Shown: positions 52,526-63,387 of the stretch, one piece after another
Position numbering within the stretch: the first letter of the stretch is position 1
Layout: every line of letters begins with the position of its first letter
Assembly (NCBI RefSeq): GCF_014229645.1
Contig: NZ_JAATOD010000001.1
Span: 124,001-188,000, forward strand
Direction of reading: 5' to 3'
DNA: 64,000 bases
Source: Listeria swaminathanii
GTDB lineage: Bacteria; Bacillota; Bacilli; Lactobacillales; Listeriaceae
Notes under the pieces: generated by a model
What the model saw: only the letters and a program-made list of their open reading frames with translations
Told to the model about the DNA's origin: nothing
Databases searched by the model: none
Program-made: the position numbers and the translations under genes

Positions 52526-54460
52526 ATGGGATATTTCGCTTATAAACGTTTGGAAACACTATATGGCATGCTCCTTGATGCGGGTAGCCACTTATCAGCT
52601 CAGAAACTCAGCCAAGATTTACATATTTCCGAACGAACGATACGAACGGACATTGCGAAACTAACCGAATTTCTCGAAAATCACGGGGCAACCATAACGC
52701 TTACTCGAGGCGCGGGTTACAAAATCGAAATCCTTGATCCGACCGTTTTTCAAGCTTTTCAGGCCGAGAAAAACAAACCGAAAAACGCTGATTATTTTGA
52801 CTTAGATAATCCTGAAGAACGCGTGAAATACGAGATTTTCTTGTTACTATCAAGCGCCGACTATATTAAATTGGAAGACTTGGCAGATACGATTTTTGCT
52901 AGCCGTGCAACCATTTCCAATGATATGAAGCAAGTTCGAAAAGTTATTGCGGCGTACGATTTAACGCTTGTCTCTAAACCAGGTAGCGGCGTGAAAATTA
53001 TCGGAGAAGAAGAAAAAATGCGCTATGCCCTAACCGCGCTAATTGCTTCCAAAAATGCCCCAGAATCCTATTTAGAAACATTTTTCGAATGGCACAAACA
53101 AAAAGACAAACTGCAAAAATTAATGACAGCTGTGACCGATTATTTTTTTGCGACCAATATTCGTTTCACAGACGAAGCGCTTCAAAACTTACTTTTACAT
53201 ATGATGATTTTAGTGGAACGAATTGAACTTGGGCATACGTTGGAACAGTTTGAATTAACGGACGTTAGTGAAGAAGAAATCGCGATTGCCGCTAAATTAG
53301 CTACTATTTTAGAATCACTTTTCGAAATAGAGATTGCCGACGCAGACAAAAATTATTTACTTCTCCAAATCGCCAGCAAACGAATCCTGAACGTAGAAGA
53401 TAAAGAAATTAGCGAATTTGACGATTATGCGTATATTGAAGGCATGTTGAACCGCATTGAGTCACATTATTTTTATCATTTACAGGATGACTTGCAGTTG
53501 AAAAAGGATCTTGTTGCCCATATTCATTCGATGTTATACCGTGTGAAATACCATATGACTGTCAAAAATCCAATGACGGAGCACATTAAACGCTATTACC
53601 CTTTAGCTTACGAAATCACGCTTGATGCAGTAGAATCACTAAAAAAAGACTACCCATATGACATTAATCAAAATGAATTAGCTTATTTGGCGCTTCATAT
53701 CGGGGCATCTTTAGAGCGAAATTATCAAATCTCTTACTATCGTCATAAATCGGCTTTAATTGTCTGTGGGTCAGGTTTTGGAACGGCGCGAATTGTGGAA
53801 GCGAAAGTGAAGTCGGCAGTGAGCAATCTCGACATTACAAAAGTTGTTTCGATTCAAGAATATAACCGTTTTATCCATATTGAAGAAGATATCATTCTTT
53901 CCACCGTTAGAATACCTGAGAAAAACAAGCCAGTCATCAAAATCAGCAACATCCCAACAAATGAAGAATTAAAAATGCTCGGGGCGATTATTCAAGAACA
54001 AACGGATCCTAACCGCGGCTTTCTATCGAATTTCTTCACGGCCGATTTTTTTGCCAGAAGCAGTATGACAAACAAAGCAGCAATTTTAGAAGAAATGGTC
54101 GACTCATTGCAGCGGCAAAATATTGTTGGCGAGGACTACCTGCGCTCGGTTCTTGAACGTGAAAAACTAGGCTCGACTGTACTCGGAACCGGTATAGCAA
54201 TCCCGCATCCACTCGGACTAATGGCGAAAGAAACGAAAATCGTTATTCGGATATTAGATAAACCAATCAAATGGGATCAAAAACAATCTGTACGCGCCGT
54301 GTTTTTGTTATGTATTAGTAAAAATGACTATGAAGAAGCCATTAATATCTATGAGTTACTTGTGGAATTAGTGCGCGAAGAATACGGTGAAAAACTTTCA
54401 GGACTTTCCGATTTTTATGGATTCACTGCATTAGCAAATGATATATTGAAGAAAAAGTAA
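52526..54460 (+). CDS. PRD-containing PTS operon activator (MtlR/BglG-type)
   Basis: A 644-residue regulator. N-terminal HTH domains (about 5-150, including LSQDLHISERTIRTDI) bind DNA. Two PTS regulation domains follow (about 190-400), each with His in LLHM / LALHIGASLE. A GatB-like IIB domain (about 410-490, ALIVCGSGFGTARI with Cys) and a IIA-like domain (about 500-640, GIAIPHPLG with His) complete it. This is the layout of MtlR/LicR-type activators whose phosphorylation state reports sugar flux and HPr. It probably activates the PTS/mannosidase operon in which it is the last gene. EGD-e equivalent lmo0402. Confidence 0.92.
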   Translation: MGYFAYKRLETLYGMLLDAGSHLSAQKLSQDLHISERTIRTDIAKLTEFLENHGATITLTRGAGYKIEILDPTVFQAFQAEKNKPKNADYFDLDNPEERVKYEIFLLLSSADYIKLEDLADTIFASRATISNDMKQVRKVIAAYDLTLVSKPGSGVKIIGEEEKMRYALTALIASKNAPESYLETFFEWHKQKDKLQKLMTAVTDYFFATNIRFTDEALQNLLLHMMILVERIELGHTLEQFELTDVSEEEIAIAAKLATILESLFEIEIADADKNYLLLQIASKRILNVEDKEISEFDDYAYIEGMLNRIESHYFYHLQDDLQLKKDLVAHIHSMLYRVKYHMTVKNPMTEHIKRYYPLAYEITLDAVESLKKDYPYDINQNELAYLALHIGASLERNYQISYYRHKSALIVCGSGFGTARIVEAKVKSAVSNLDITKVVSIQEYNRFIHIEEDIILSTVRIPEKNKPVIKISNIPTNEELKMLGAIIQEQTDPNRGFLSNFFTADFFARSSMTNKAAILEEMVDSLQRQNIVGEDYLRSVLEREKLGSTVLGTGIAIPHPLGLMAKETKIVIRILDKPIKWDQKQSVRAVFLLCISKNDYEEAINIYELLVELVREEYGEKLSGLSDFYGFTALANDILKKK

Positions 54461-54493
54461 AAGCTATCCCCTTTTTTTAGGAAATAGCTTTTT
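54460..54493 (+). terminator. Rho-independent terminator
   Basis: AAGCTAT and ATAGCTT arms flank a U-rich loop, followed by a T run after the PRD regulator gene. Confidence 0.75.
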
Positions 54494-54588
54494 CGTGAAT
54501 TTTTCGTGAATTTTCTCATTTTTGTATTTAGTGAAAGCGTATTTCATGGTACACTATAAGAATACTAACTAAACATATGGAGGATTTA

Positions 54589-55023
54589 ATGAACAGACAA
54601 ACAGAATTTACATTACTTATCGTTGGTGCTTCTTTTAGCATAATGACCTTTTTAGGTGCTATGGCTTATACCGTGATTTTTGGTCTTAATACGCTGCTAG
54701 TATTTGATACAAGTTATTACGCAGGACCAGACGAAGCAATTTTCTTTGGAATAATTACTTTCGTCTCAGTGATTGCAGTGATTTTTGCGCTTGTATCCGC
54801 AATTTTTGGCTTCGTAGGTGCATTTAAAGTGAAAAGTGGCGGACCAAAGGTAAAAACAATAGCGGTTTGCTTTATAATTTTAGGTGGATTACAAATTTTC
54901 ACAATCCACGGAATCTTATTCTTGATTGCAGGTATTTTAGCACTTAACAAAAAAGAATATAAAACAGTTTCTAAGGAATATGAAACAATTTCTACAGAAG
55001 ATGAGGGGACGAAATGGGAATGA
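54589..55023 (+). CDS. DUF4064-like small membrane protein
   Basis: A 144-residue protein; the start is the ATG at 54589, because TGGAGGA lies 8 bases upstream and overlaps an in-frame ATG at 54577. It has four membrane segments (near 12-35, 58-82, 92-108 and 112-126) and a charged tail EYKTVSKEYETISTEDEG. The layout fits DUF4064. It overlaps the next gene by ten bases, so the two membrane proteins probably act together. EGD-e equivalent lmo0403. Confidence 0.75.
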   Translation: MNRQTEFTLLIVGASFSIMTFLGAMAYTVIFGLNTLLVFDTSYYAGPDEAIFFGIITFVSVIAVIFALVSAIFGFVGAFKVKSGGPKVKTIAVCFIILGGLQIFTIHGILFLIAGILALNKKEYKTVSKEYETISTEDEGTKWE

Positions 55024-55424
55024 TGATATTCTTACCAATACTTTTTATTGTTGGTGCAGTTTTAGGGCTAGCAGCAAAAGTACTTTTAGCAATCTGGGTA
55101 TATAAAGATGCAGATCAACGTGGAATGAATGCCATTCTTTGGTGTCTGCTGATGGTATTTATTAATGTAATTATTATTCTTGTTATTTACCTTATTGTTC
55201 GCACAAAAGGTGAAGTAATTAAGCGGAATTTAGGGCTGTTGATTAGTGGGATTATTTTAGCAGTAGTTAATACAGTGATTGCCATTTTAGCAGTGATTTT
55301 CTTACTATTCTTTGCGATTACGGATGACGGAATGTACAACATGATGGATGGTTATAACTATGATTATAACTATAACTATGATGATAGCGATCAATACGAC
55401 CGTGAAAACTGGGAAGAATTTTAA
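55014..55424 (+). CDS. Small membrane protein with Tyr/Asn/Asp-rich tail
   Basis: A 136-residue membrane protein whose ATG overlaps the previous stop by ten bases; GAGGGGACG precedes it. Segments at about 4-26, 38-58 and 75-98 include the motif WVYKDADQRGMNAILW, typical of the widespread 'W-V-Y-x-DAxxRGM' membrane domain. The last 27 residues are an unusual low-complexity acidic tail, DGYNYDYNYNYDDSDQYD. Function unknown. EGD-e equivalent lmo0404. Confidence 0.8.
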   Translation: MGMMIFLPILFIVGAVLGLAAKVLLAIWVYKDADQRGMNAILWCLLMVFINVIIILVIYLIVRTKGEVIKRNLGLLISGIILAVVNTVIAILAVIFLLFFAITDDGMYNMMDGYNYDYNYNYDDSDQYDRENWEEF

Positions 55425-55435
55425 TTATATCAACG

Positions 55436-55472
55436 AGAATCTGCTACCTAATATGGGAGCAGATTCTTTTTA
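55436..55472 (+). terminator. Rho-independent terminator
   Basis: AGAATCTGCT and AGCAGATTCT form a ten-base stem, followed by T residues. Confidence 0.9.
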
Positions 55473-55492
55473 TTTTCCTGCAAAAAGGGTAT
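55468..55492 (+). promoter_or_regulatory. Possible sigma-B promoter of the phosphate permease gene
   Basis: GGGTAT preceded at 15 bases by TTTT, 40 bases before the start. The -10 half matches the Listeria sigma-B consensus (GTTT-N13-17-GGGTAT); the -35 half matches three of four. As I recall, lmo0405 is listed as sigma-B dependent. Confidence 0.45.
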
Positions 55493-55531
55493 AGACAATA
55501 AAAAAGTGAATCTCGACAAGGAGACTGCTGA

Positions 55532-56539
55532 ATGGATACAGTTATTTTAGTAACAATTATTATTGTCATCGTGGGGTTAGCATTTGATTTTATAAATGGG
55601 TTTCACGACATTGCCAATGCTGTTGCCACGAGTATCTCAACTAGAGCGTTAAAACCTCGCGTAGCTATTGGAATTGCAGCAATCATGAACTTTCTGGGTG
55701 CCATTTCGTTTACTGGTGTAGCGGAGTCGCTCACAAAAAGCATAGTGGACCCGTTTTCGCTTAATAATGGGGAGTTTGTTGTTTTGTGTGGTTTAATTGC
55801 CGCAGTGATTTGGAATTTGATGACTTGGCTTGTCGGAATGCCGAGTAGTTCCTCGCATGCGCTGATTGGCGCGATAGCAGGAGCATCGATTGCATCCGCC
55901 AGCAGTTTTAGCGTGCTTAATTGGTCTGGATTTACAACAATTATTATCGCGTTAATTATCTCGCCAATTCTCGGTTTTACAGTAGGTTACTTGATTTATT
56001 CACTCTTTAAACACCTTTTTCACGACAAAAAACTTGGGAAAATGAACCGGCGCTTTCGTTTTATCCAAATTGGAACCGCGGCAGCCCAAGCATACTCACA
56101 CGGAACAAATGACGCGCAAAAAACAATGGGTGTGATTACGCTTGCTCTAGTTGCGAGTGGGCTTTTGAAAGAGTCGGCTGGAATTCCTTTCTGGGTGCAA
56201 GTCAGTTGTGCGGCGTCAATGGCAATAGGTTCGTCTGTTGGTGGCTACCGGATTATCAAAACGGTCGGAACAAAAATTATGAAAATTACCCCAGTTACCG
56301 GAGTAGCATCTGATTTAAGCTCACTTTCCGTCATCATGACAGCAACCCTTATCCAGTTGCCAGTAAGTACAACGCAAGTAATTGATAGTTCGATTATGGG
56401 CGTTGGAACAGCTAATCATAAAAAAGAAGTCAATTGGCGGACTGGGAAAAATATGGTTGTTACTTGGTTTATTACGTTACCACTGGCAGGACTTTTGGCA
56501 GCAGTGGTATACTGGATATCAGCAGCAATCTTTTTATAA
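55532..56539 (+). CDS. PiT-family inorganic phosphate permease
   Basis: A 335-residue transporter of the PiT family with about ten membrane segments. The duplicated signature is visible: DFINGFHDIANAVATSISTRAL at the N-terminus (GANDxANA-type) and SHGTNDAQKTMGVI in the second half, with the central Arg/Lys-rich loop KHLFHDKKLGKMNRRF. It imports metal-phosphate by cation symport. AAGGAGAC precedes the ATG. It is followed 15 bases later by the glyoxalase-like gene, so cotranscription is likely. EGD-e equivalent lmo0405. Confidence 0.93.
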   Translation: MDTVILVTIIIVIVGLAFDFINGFHDIANAVATSISTRALKPRVAIGIAAIMNFLGAISFTGVAESLTKSIVDPFSLNNGEFVVLCGLIAAVIWNLMTWLVGMPSSSSHALIGAIAGASIASASSFSVLNWSGFTTIIIALIISPILGFTVGYLIYSLFKHLFHDKKLGKMNRRFRFIQIGTAAAQAYSHGTNDAQKTMGVITLALVASGLLKESAGIPFWVQVSCAASMAIGSSVGGYRIIKTVGTKIMKITPVTGVASDLSSLSVIMTATLIQLPVSTTQVIDSSIMGVGTANHKKEVNWRTGKNMVVTWFITLPLAGLLAAVVYWISAAIFL

Positions 56540-56554
56540 TAAGGAGGGGTTTTA

Positions 56555-56935
56555 ATGAAAATCGAACACGTAGCATTATGGACAACCAACTTAGAAAAAA
56601 TGAAAGAATTTTATATTACTTATTTTGATGCAACTGCAAATGAACTATATGAAAATAAAACAAAGGGCTTCACTTCTTACTTTCTTTCGTTTGCGGACGG
56701 GGCTAGACTTGAAATTATGAGTCGGACGGACGTAACAGGTCAGCTAAGCGGCGAAAACCTAGGCTGGGCGCATATCGCTATTTCAACCGGAACAAAAGAA
56801 GCGGTAGATGAATTGACAGAAAAACTAAGACAAGATGGATTTGAAATTGCTGGTGAGCCAAGAATGACGGGCGACGGATACTATGAAAGTGTCGTGCTTG
56901 ATCCAGAAGGAAATCGCATCGAAATAACATGGTAG
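56555..56935 (+). CDS. Glyoxalase/VOC-family protein
   Basis: A 126-residue vicinal-oxygen-chelate protein. Metal ligands expected in this fold are visible: His5 in KIEHVALW, a Glu in ARLEIM, His in WAHIAIS and Glu near the end in NRIEITW. A single VOC module this long usually dimerises. The reaction may be lactoylglutathione-like, bleomycin binding or fosfomycin inactivation, and cannot be chosen from sequence. AAGGAGGGG precedes the ATG. EGD-e equivalent lmo0406. Confidence 0.9.
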   Translation: MKIEHVALWTTNLEKMKEFYITYFDATANELYENKTKGFTSYFLSFADGARLEIMSRTDVTGQLSGENLGWAHIAISTGTKEAVDELTEKLRQDGFEIAGEPRMTGDGYYESVVLDPEGNRIEITW

Positions 56936-57004
56936 CAGTAAGTTGCGAATCACTTGCTAAACATGTAATATACGGATGTACATATTATAAATGAGGTGAA
57001 TTTT

Positions 57005-57397
57005 ATGGATATCGTAACTAATAAGATTGTCGTAGAAAAGTATAATTTTGAAACAACAGTGGAAGCAAATGAGCAATTCGAAAACAAAATTGAATTAGAG
57101 GTCCATGAAGTAGAGCCAGTGGATGGAAATGTGGAACTTATGTCAAAAGGAAAGATTTTCAAAGTAACGATTCCTTTTTTATTAGTGCTTGAAAATTTCC
57201 GGATTGATGGTAGAATCAGCCGCATTATTCAATTGAAAGACTTTTTCGGTGACTTTTCGGATTTAGAAGCAGTCGATGTGGAAGGGATATCGAATCCTTT
57301 AATTGACTACATCAAGCGTTTAACATATGATGTAACGGAAATTGCGTTCGATGAGCCGGGAATTAGCCTAGATTTTAATGCCAATCATAATGGCTAG
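57005..57397 (+). CDS. DUF1149 family protein
   Basis: A 130-residue cytoplasmic protein; the start at ATG 57005 follows GAGGTG, while an in-frame GTG at 56996 overlaps that site. The C-terminal signature RLTYDVTEIAFDEPGISLDF is the strongest match to DUF1149 proteins of Firmicutes, which have a SecB-like fold. A chaperone role has been suggested by structure only. It is followed 12 bases later by the NusG-II-domain gene. EGD-e equivalent lmo0407. Confidence 0.85.
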   Translation: MDIVTNKIVVEKYNFETTVEANEQFENKIELEVHEVEPVDGNVELMSKGKIFKVTIPFLLVLENFRIDGRISRIIQLKDFFGDFSDLEAVDVEGISNPLIDYIKRLTYDVTEIAFDEPGISLDFNANHNG

Positions 57398-57409
57398 TTA
57401 GGAGACAAA

Positions 57410-57832
57410 ATGCGTCAATATATGAAAATGGTACGCCCATTTGACTTTGTAATTATTGTTGCACTGATTTTGGGTTCGTTTTTACCACTAATATTATTTT
57501 CTGTCGCGGAAGCTAAACACGTAGGCGATGACGTCGTAGCAATCATTTCACAAGATGGCAAAGTAATCCGGGAAATTCCGCTAACTGGCCATAAAGGAAA
57601 TGAACAATTTACGATTAAAGGAAAAGGCGCGCAATATAATTTGATGGAAGTAGATGGCGAACGGATTCGTATTAAAGAAGACAACAGCCCAGATCAAGTA
57701 GGCGTTAAGATGGGCTGGAAATCCAAAGCCGGTGACACCATTGTTTGTTTGCCACATAAAGTATTCGTAGAAATCAAATCAACAAACAAAAAAAGCAAAG
57801 ACCCCGATACAGATTTAATTGTGCCAAATTAA
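57410..57832 (+). CDS. Membrane-anchored NusG domain II protein
   Basis: A 140-residue protein with one N-terminal membrane helix (about 12-33) and an extracytoplasmic NusG domain II (about 40-120: VAIISQDGKVIREIPL, GKGAQYNLMEVDGERIRI, then C-x-PHKV at the end). This is the fold found next to FMN-binding and redox or Gx transport genes in Firmicutes. Function unknown. GGAGACAA precedes the ATG; an alternative ATG lies four codons in. A terminator follows. EGD-e equivalent lmo0408. Confidence 0.85.
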   Translation: MRQYMKMVRPFDFVIIVALILGSFLPLILFSVAEAKHVGDDVVAIISQDGKVIREIPLTGHKGNEQFTIKGKGAQYNLMEVDGERIRIKEDNSPDQVGVKMGWKSKAGDTIVCLPHKVFVEIKSTNKKSKDPDTDLIVPN

Positions 57833-57860
57833 AACACACTAAGCGATTAGTGTGTTTTTT
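57832..57860 (+). terminator. Rho-independent terminator
   Basis: AACACACTAA and TTAGTGTGTT are perfect ten-base arms around GCGA, followed by T residues. Confidence 0.95.
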
Positions 57861-57884
57861 ATTTTGAGAAAAAAGGAGCTAGCT

Positions 57885-57908
57885 ATGCCCGAAAATCAAT
57901 CAATTTAA
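57885..57908 (+). CDS. Seven-codon micro-ORF with strong ribosome binding site
   Basis: AAAAGGAGC precedes an ATG that opens seven codons (MPENQSI) and stops. It looks like the 5' stub of a lost gene upstream of inlF. I see no larger gene and no convincing promoter in the remaining 57909-58091. Confidence 0.2.
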   Translation: MPENQSI

Positions 57909-58091
57909 CCAATTAACTATTTGTGTCGAAAATATGTCGCCTACTGTTCATACTATTCCAATGTATCTGAAGAACATGTCGCAGAAACCCTGAAAATCGG
58001 ATAATAAAATTAGACTATAGCTAAAAAGCCTGGTGTTACAATCAATAAGCAATAATAATTCTAATTAAGCTAATTTAAGGAAGGGAATAAT

Positions 58092-60542
58092 ATGAGAATA
58101 AAATATTTTAAGCAAACCATCACCATAATGACTATCTTGAGCCTTTTATTTATGGTGTTAGGTATTCAGGGTAATAATAATGTGGAAGCTGCAACAACGG
58201 TCGCGCCACCAGCGCCAATTAACCAAATTTTCCCTGATGCGGATTTAGCTGAGGGAATACGAGTAGAACTTCAAAAATCAAGTGTCACAGATGTAGTAAC
58301 GAAAGAAGAATTAGAAAGTATTACAAATCTAACAGTAGTCGCGAAAAAAATAGCTTCTATTGAAGGCCTTGAGTATTTAACTAATTTGGAATTTTTAAAT
58401 CTTAATGGAAATCAAATTACAGATCTCAGCCCGTTAAGTAATTTAACAAAACTAACGGAAATCTATATAGGTGATAATAAAATTTCTGATATTAGTCCGC
58501 TTCAAAACTTAACTAATGTAACTAACTTATATCTAAAAGACAATGATATTAGTGATTTAAGTCCACTAGCGAATTTAACCCAAATGTATAGTTTGCGTTT
58601 GGGAGGTAATTCGAATATTAGTGATTTAAACCCAGTGCGAAATATGACCCGTTTGGATAATTTAGAAGTAACAGAGTCTATATTAAAAGATTTGACGCCA
58701 CTAGCTGATGTAACCAGCCTAACTCGTTTATCTTTGAGTTACAATCAAATTGAAGATTTAAGTCCGCTAGCTGGTTTGACAAAATTGAACAATATAGCAG
58801 CATATTCGAATAAAATTACTGATATTACTCCTGTGAACAATTTAACAAGACTCCAGTATTTGAGTTTAGGCGATAATGAAATTACTGATGTAAGTCCTGT
58901 GGCTAATCTGCAAAAATTAACCTCGCTGCAACTTGCAAACAACCAGATTACTAATATTAGTATGCTTGAAGATTTAACCAATTTAACTTCATTGGATTTA
59001 CAACACAATAAAATTAGTGATATATCCGTTTTGGGAAATCTAACCCATGTGACTTATTTGCAGTTGGGGTATAACCAAATAGTGGATGTGAAAATAATTG
59101 GAGGATTAACTAATTTAACTAGTTTGCAGTTAACACAAAACCATATTACCGACATAAGTCCTTTAGTCAACTTAACCAAAATACAATCCTCTGACTTCTC
59201 TAATCAGATGATAACAAATCCAGAACGTAATTTTTCGAAGACACTCTCTGTTCCGAACAATATAACTAGCACAGATGGGACACTAATTGCGCCTGAAACG
59301 ATTAGCAATAATGGTACCTACGACGCACCGAACTTGAAGTGGTCTTTACCGAACTATTTACCAGAAGTTAAATATATGTTCAGCCAGAAAATACCGATTG
59401 GGACAGGGACAAGTAATTATAGCGGCTTCATAACACAACCGTTAAAAGAATTACTAGACTACAAAGTCACATTTAATGTAGAAGGTAATGCAAGCGAAGT
59501 GGAAACTGTAACAGAAGAAAATCTCATTCCAGAACCTACGAGCCCAACCCAAAAAGGCTACACATTCGATGGCTGGTATGACGCAGAAACAGGCGGAACG
59601 AAGTGGGATTTCGCGACGGGACAAATGCCTGCAAATGATATCACGTTATATGCCCATTTTTCCGTCAACAATTATCAAGCGAATTTTAATGTTGATGGTG
59701 CGGTAACGAATGAAACCGTAGTTTATGATACATTGCTAGAAGAACCAACAGCACCAACCAAAATAGGCTATACTTTTGATGGTTGGTATGATGCAGCAAC
59801 TGGCGGAACGAAGTGGGATTTCACAACAATGAAAATGCCCGCAAATGACGTTACGCTATATGCCCATTTTACACTTAACGACTATCATGTGAATTTTGTG
59901 ATTGACAGTAAAGTAACGGATGAAGATGTGGCGAATGATACGCTAGTTCCAGAACCAGCAATGCCAACTAAACAAGGCTATACTTTTGACGGTTGGTATG
60001 ACGCGGAGACTGGCGGAACGAAGTGGGATTTCGCAACGATGAAAATGCCCGCGAATGATGTTACGCTATATGCCCATTTTTCCGTCAACAATTATCAAGC
60101 GAATTTTAATGTAGATGGTGCAGTAACGAATGAAACCATAGTTTATGATACCTTGCTGGAAGAACCAACAGCACCAACCAAACAAGGCTATACTTTTGAT
60201 GGTTGGTATGACGCGGAGACAGGCGGAACGAAGTGGGATTTCGCAACAATGAAAATGCCCGCGAATGATATCACTTTATACGCCCATTTTAGTAAAGAAA
60301 CCCCACTCATTCCAGATCCAACAAACGGACCGAGCGAAAACTCTACGGATGGACCAGTGCCGACAAATGAACCAACTAAAAATAAGAACCTTACAATAAC
60401 ACCAAAAGAACCAACATCAGGACAAATCATTGCTAAAACGGAGACATTGCCAAAAACAGGTGATGATACTCCGTGGAAAGATTTACTTGCCGGAATAGTT
60501 CTTTCATCTTCCGCGTTTGTCATTTGGAGAAAAAAAGCGTAA
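58092..60542 (+). CDS. inlF: Internalin F, LRR surface protein with LPXTG anchor
   Basis: An 816-residue internalin. Signal peptide about 1-34. A cap with IFPDADLAEG is followed by about 13 LRRs of 22 residues (about 75-385, pattern L-x-x-N-x-I-x-D-I-x-P-L). An LRR-adjacent Ig-like domain (about 390-455) and four Listeria-Bacteroides repeats (about 457-735, core GYTFDGWYDAETGGTKW) come next, then a Pro/Thr/Asn linker and LPKTGD near 786 with a hydrophobic segment and WRKKA tail. Sortase A anchors it. EGD-e InlF (lmo0409) is 821 residues; it has been linked to invasion of particular host cells. AGGAAGGG precedes the ATG. Confidence 0.94.
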   Translation: MRIKYFKQTITIMTILSLLFMVLGIQGNNNVEAATTVAPPAPINQIFPDADLAEGIRVELQKSSVTDVVTKEELESITNLTVVAKKIASIEGLEYLTNLEFLNLNGNQITDLSPLSNLTKLTEIYIGDNKISDISPLQNLTNVTNLYLKDNDISDLSPLANLTQMYSLRLGGNSNISDLNPVRNMTRLDNLEVTESILKDLTPLADVTSLTRLSLSYNQIEDLSPLAGLTKLNNIAAYSNKITDITPVNNLTRLQYLSLGDNEITDVSPVANLQKLTSLQLANNQITNISMLEDLTNLTSLDLQHNKISDISVLGNLTHVTYLQLGYNQIVDVKIIGGLTNLTSLQLTQNHITDISPLVNLTKIQSSDFSNQMITNPERNFSKTLSVPNNITSTDGTLIAPETISNNGTYDAPNLKWSLPNYLPEVKYMFSQKIPIGTGTSNYSGFITQPLKELLDYKVTFNVEGNASEVETVTEENLIPEPTSPTQKGYTFDGWYDAETGGTKWDFATGQMPANDITLYAHFSVNNYQANFNVDGAVTNETVVYDTLLEEPTAPTKIGYTFDGWYDAATGGTKWDFTTMKMPANDVTLYAHFTLNDYHVNFVIDSKVTDEDVANDTLVPEPAMPTKQGYTFDGWYDAETGGTKWDFATMKMPANDVTLYAHFSVNNYQANFNVDGAVTNETIVYDTLLEEPTAPTKQGYTFDGWYDAETGGTKWDFATMKMPANDITLYAHFSKETPLIPDPTNGPSENSTDGPVPTNEPTKNKNLTITPKEPTSGQIIAKTETLPKTGDDTPWKDLLAGIVLSSSAFVIWRKKA
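59458..60297 (+). repeat. Four Listeria-Bacteroides repeats in inlF, with near-identical 420-bp duplication
   Basis: Four 210-bp units encode about 70 residues each. The segment starting TCCGTCAACAATTATCAAGC at 59659 recurs almost base-for-base at 60079, 420 bases on, so a pair of units was duplicated recently. Copy number is likely to vary between strains. Confidence 0.85.
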
Positions 60543-60545
60543 ACA

Positions 60546-60580
60546 AAAACCCAGCAATTCCTTTTTAGGGATGCTGGGTT
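60546..60580. terminator. Bidirectional terminator between inlF and rph
   Basis: AAACCCAGCA and TGCTGGGTTT arms with an inner TTCC/GGGA pairing. It separates inlF from the convergent rph gene. Confidence 0.85.
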
Positions 60581-60586
60581 TGTTGT

Positions 60587-63187
<2,601 letters not shown>

Positions 63188-63220
63188 TTATTTATCCTCC
63201 TATTTTTCGAAAAATAATAC

Positions 63221-63250
63221 TTGACTGCAAAGAATACTATGTTGTATAAT
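63221..63250 (+). promoter_or_regulatory. Strong sigma-A promoter facing an intergenic region (small-RNA promoter)
   Basis: TTGACT and TATAAT are separated by 18 bases, on the plus strand, opposite to both flanking genes. No ORF follows before the terminator at 63346. Confidence 0.8.
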
Positions 63251-63256
63251 TAAAGT

Positions 63257-63387
63257 AGGGATTGCTTTACACAAGCATATTTGAACGATTATATCTTTAT
63301 AAATTTACCACGAATCCAGTCTAATTTCAATTAAAAACAAATATAAAAAGCAAAATTTCTCGTTACAAGAAATTTTGCTTTTTTTTA
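63257..63387 (+). ncRNA. rli27: Probable small RNA, position as Rli27
   Basis: The predicted transcript runs from about 63257 to the T run after the hairpin at 63346-63387, about 130 nt. There is no ribosome binding site with ORF in it. Both flanking genes, rph and the 63385-64000 gene, are on the minus strand. As I recall, Rli27 of EGD-e lies between lmo0411 and lmo0412 and regulates the lmo0514 surface-protein mRNA. Name and exact ends rest on that memory; the promoter/terminator pair is seen directly. Confidence 0.7.
63346..63387. terminator. Bidirectional terminator
   Basis: AGCAAAATTTCT and AGAAATTTTGCT pair around CGTTACA, with A residues on the left and eight T residues on the right. 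It ends the small RNA (plus) and the 63385-64000 gene (minus). Confidence 0.95.
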
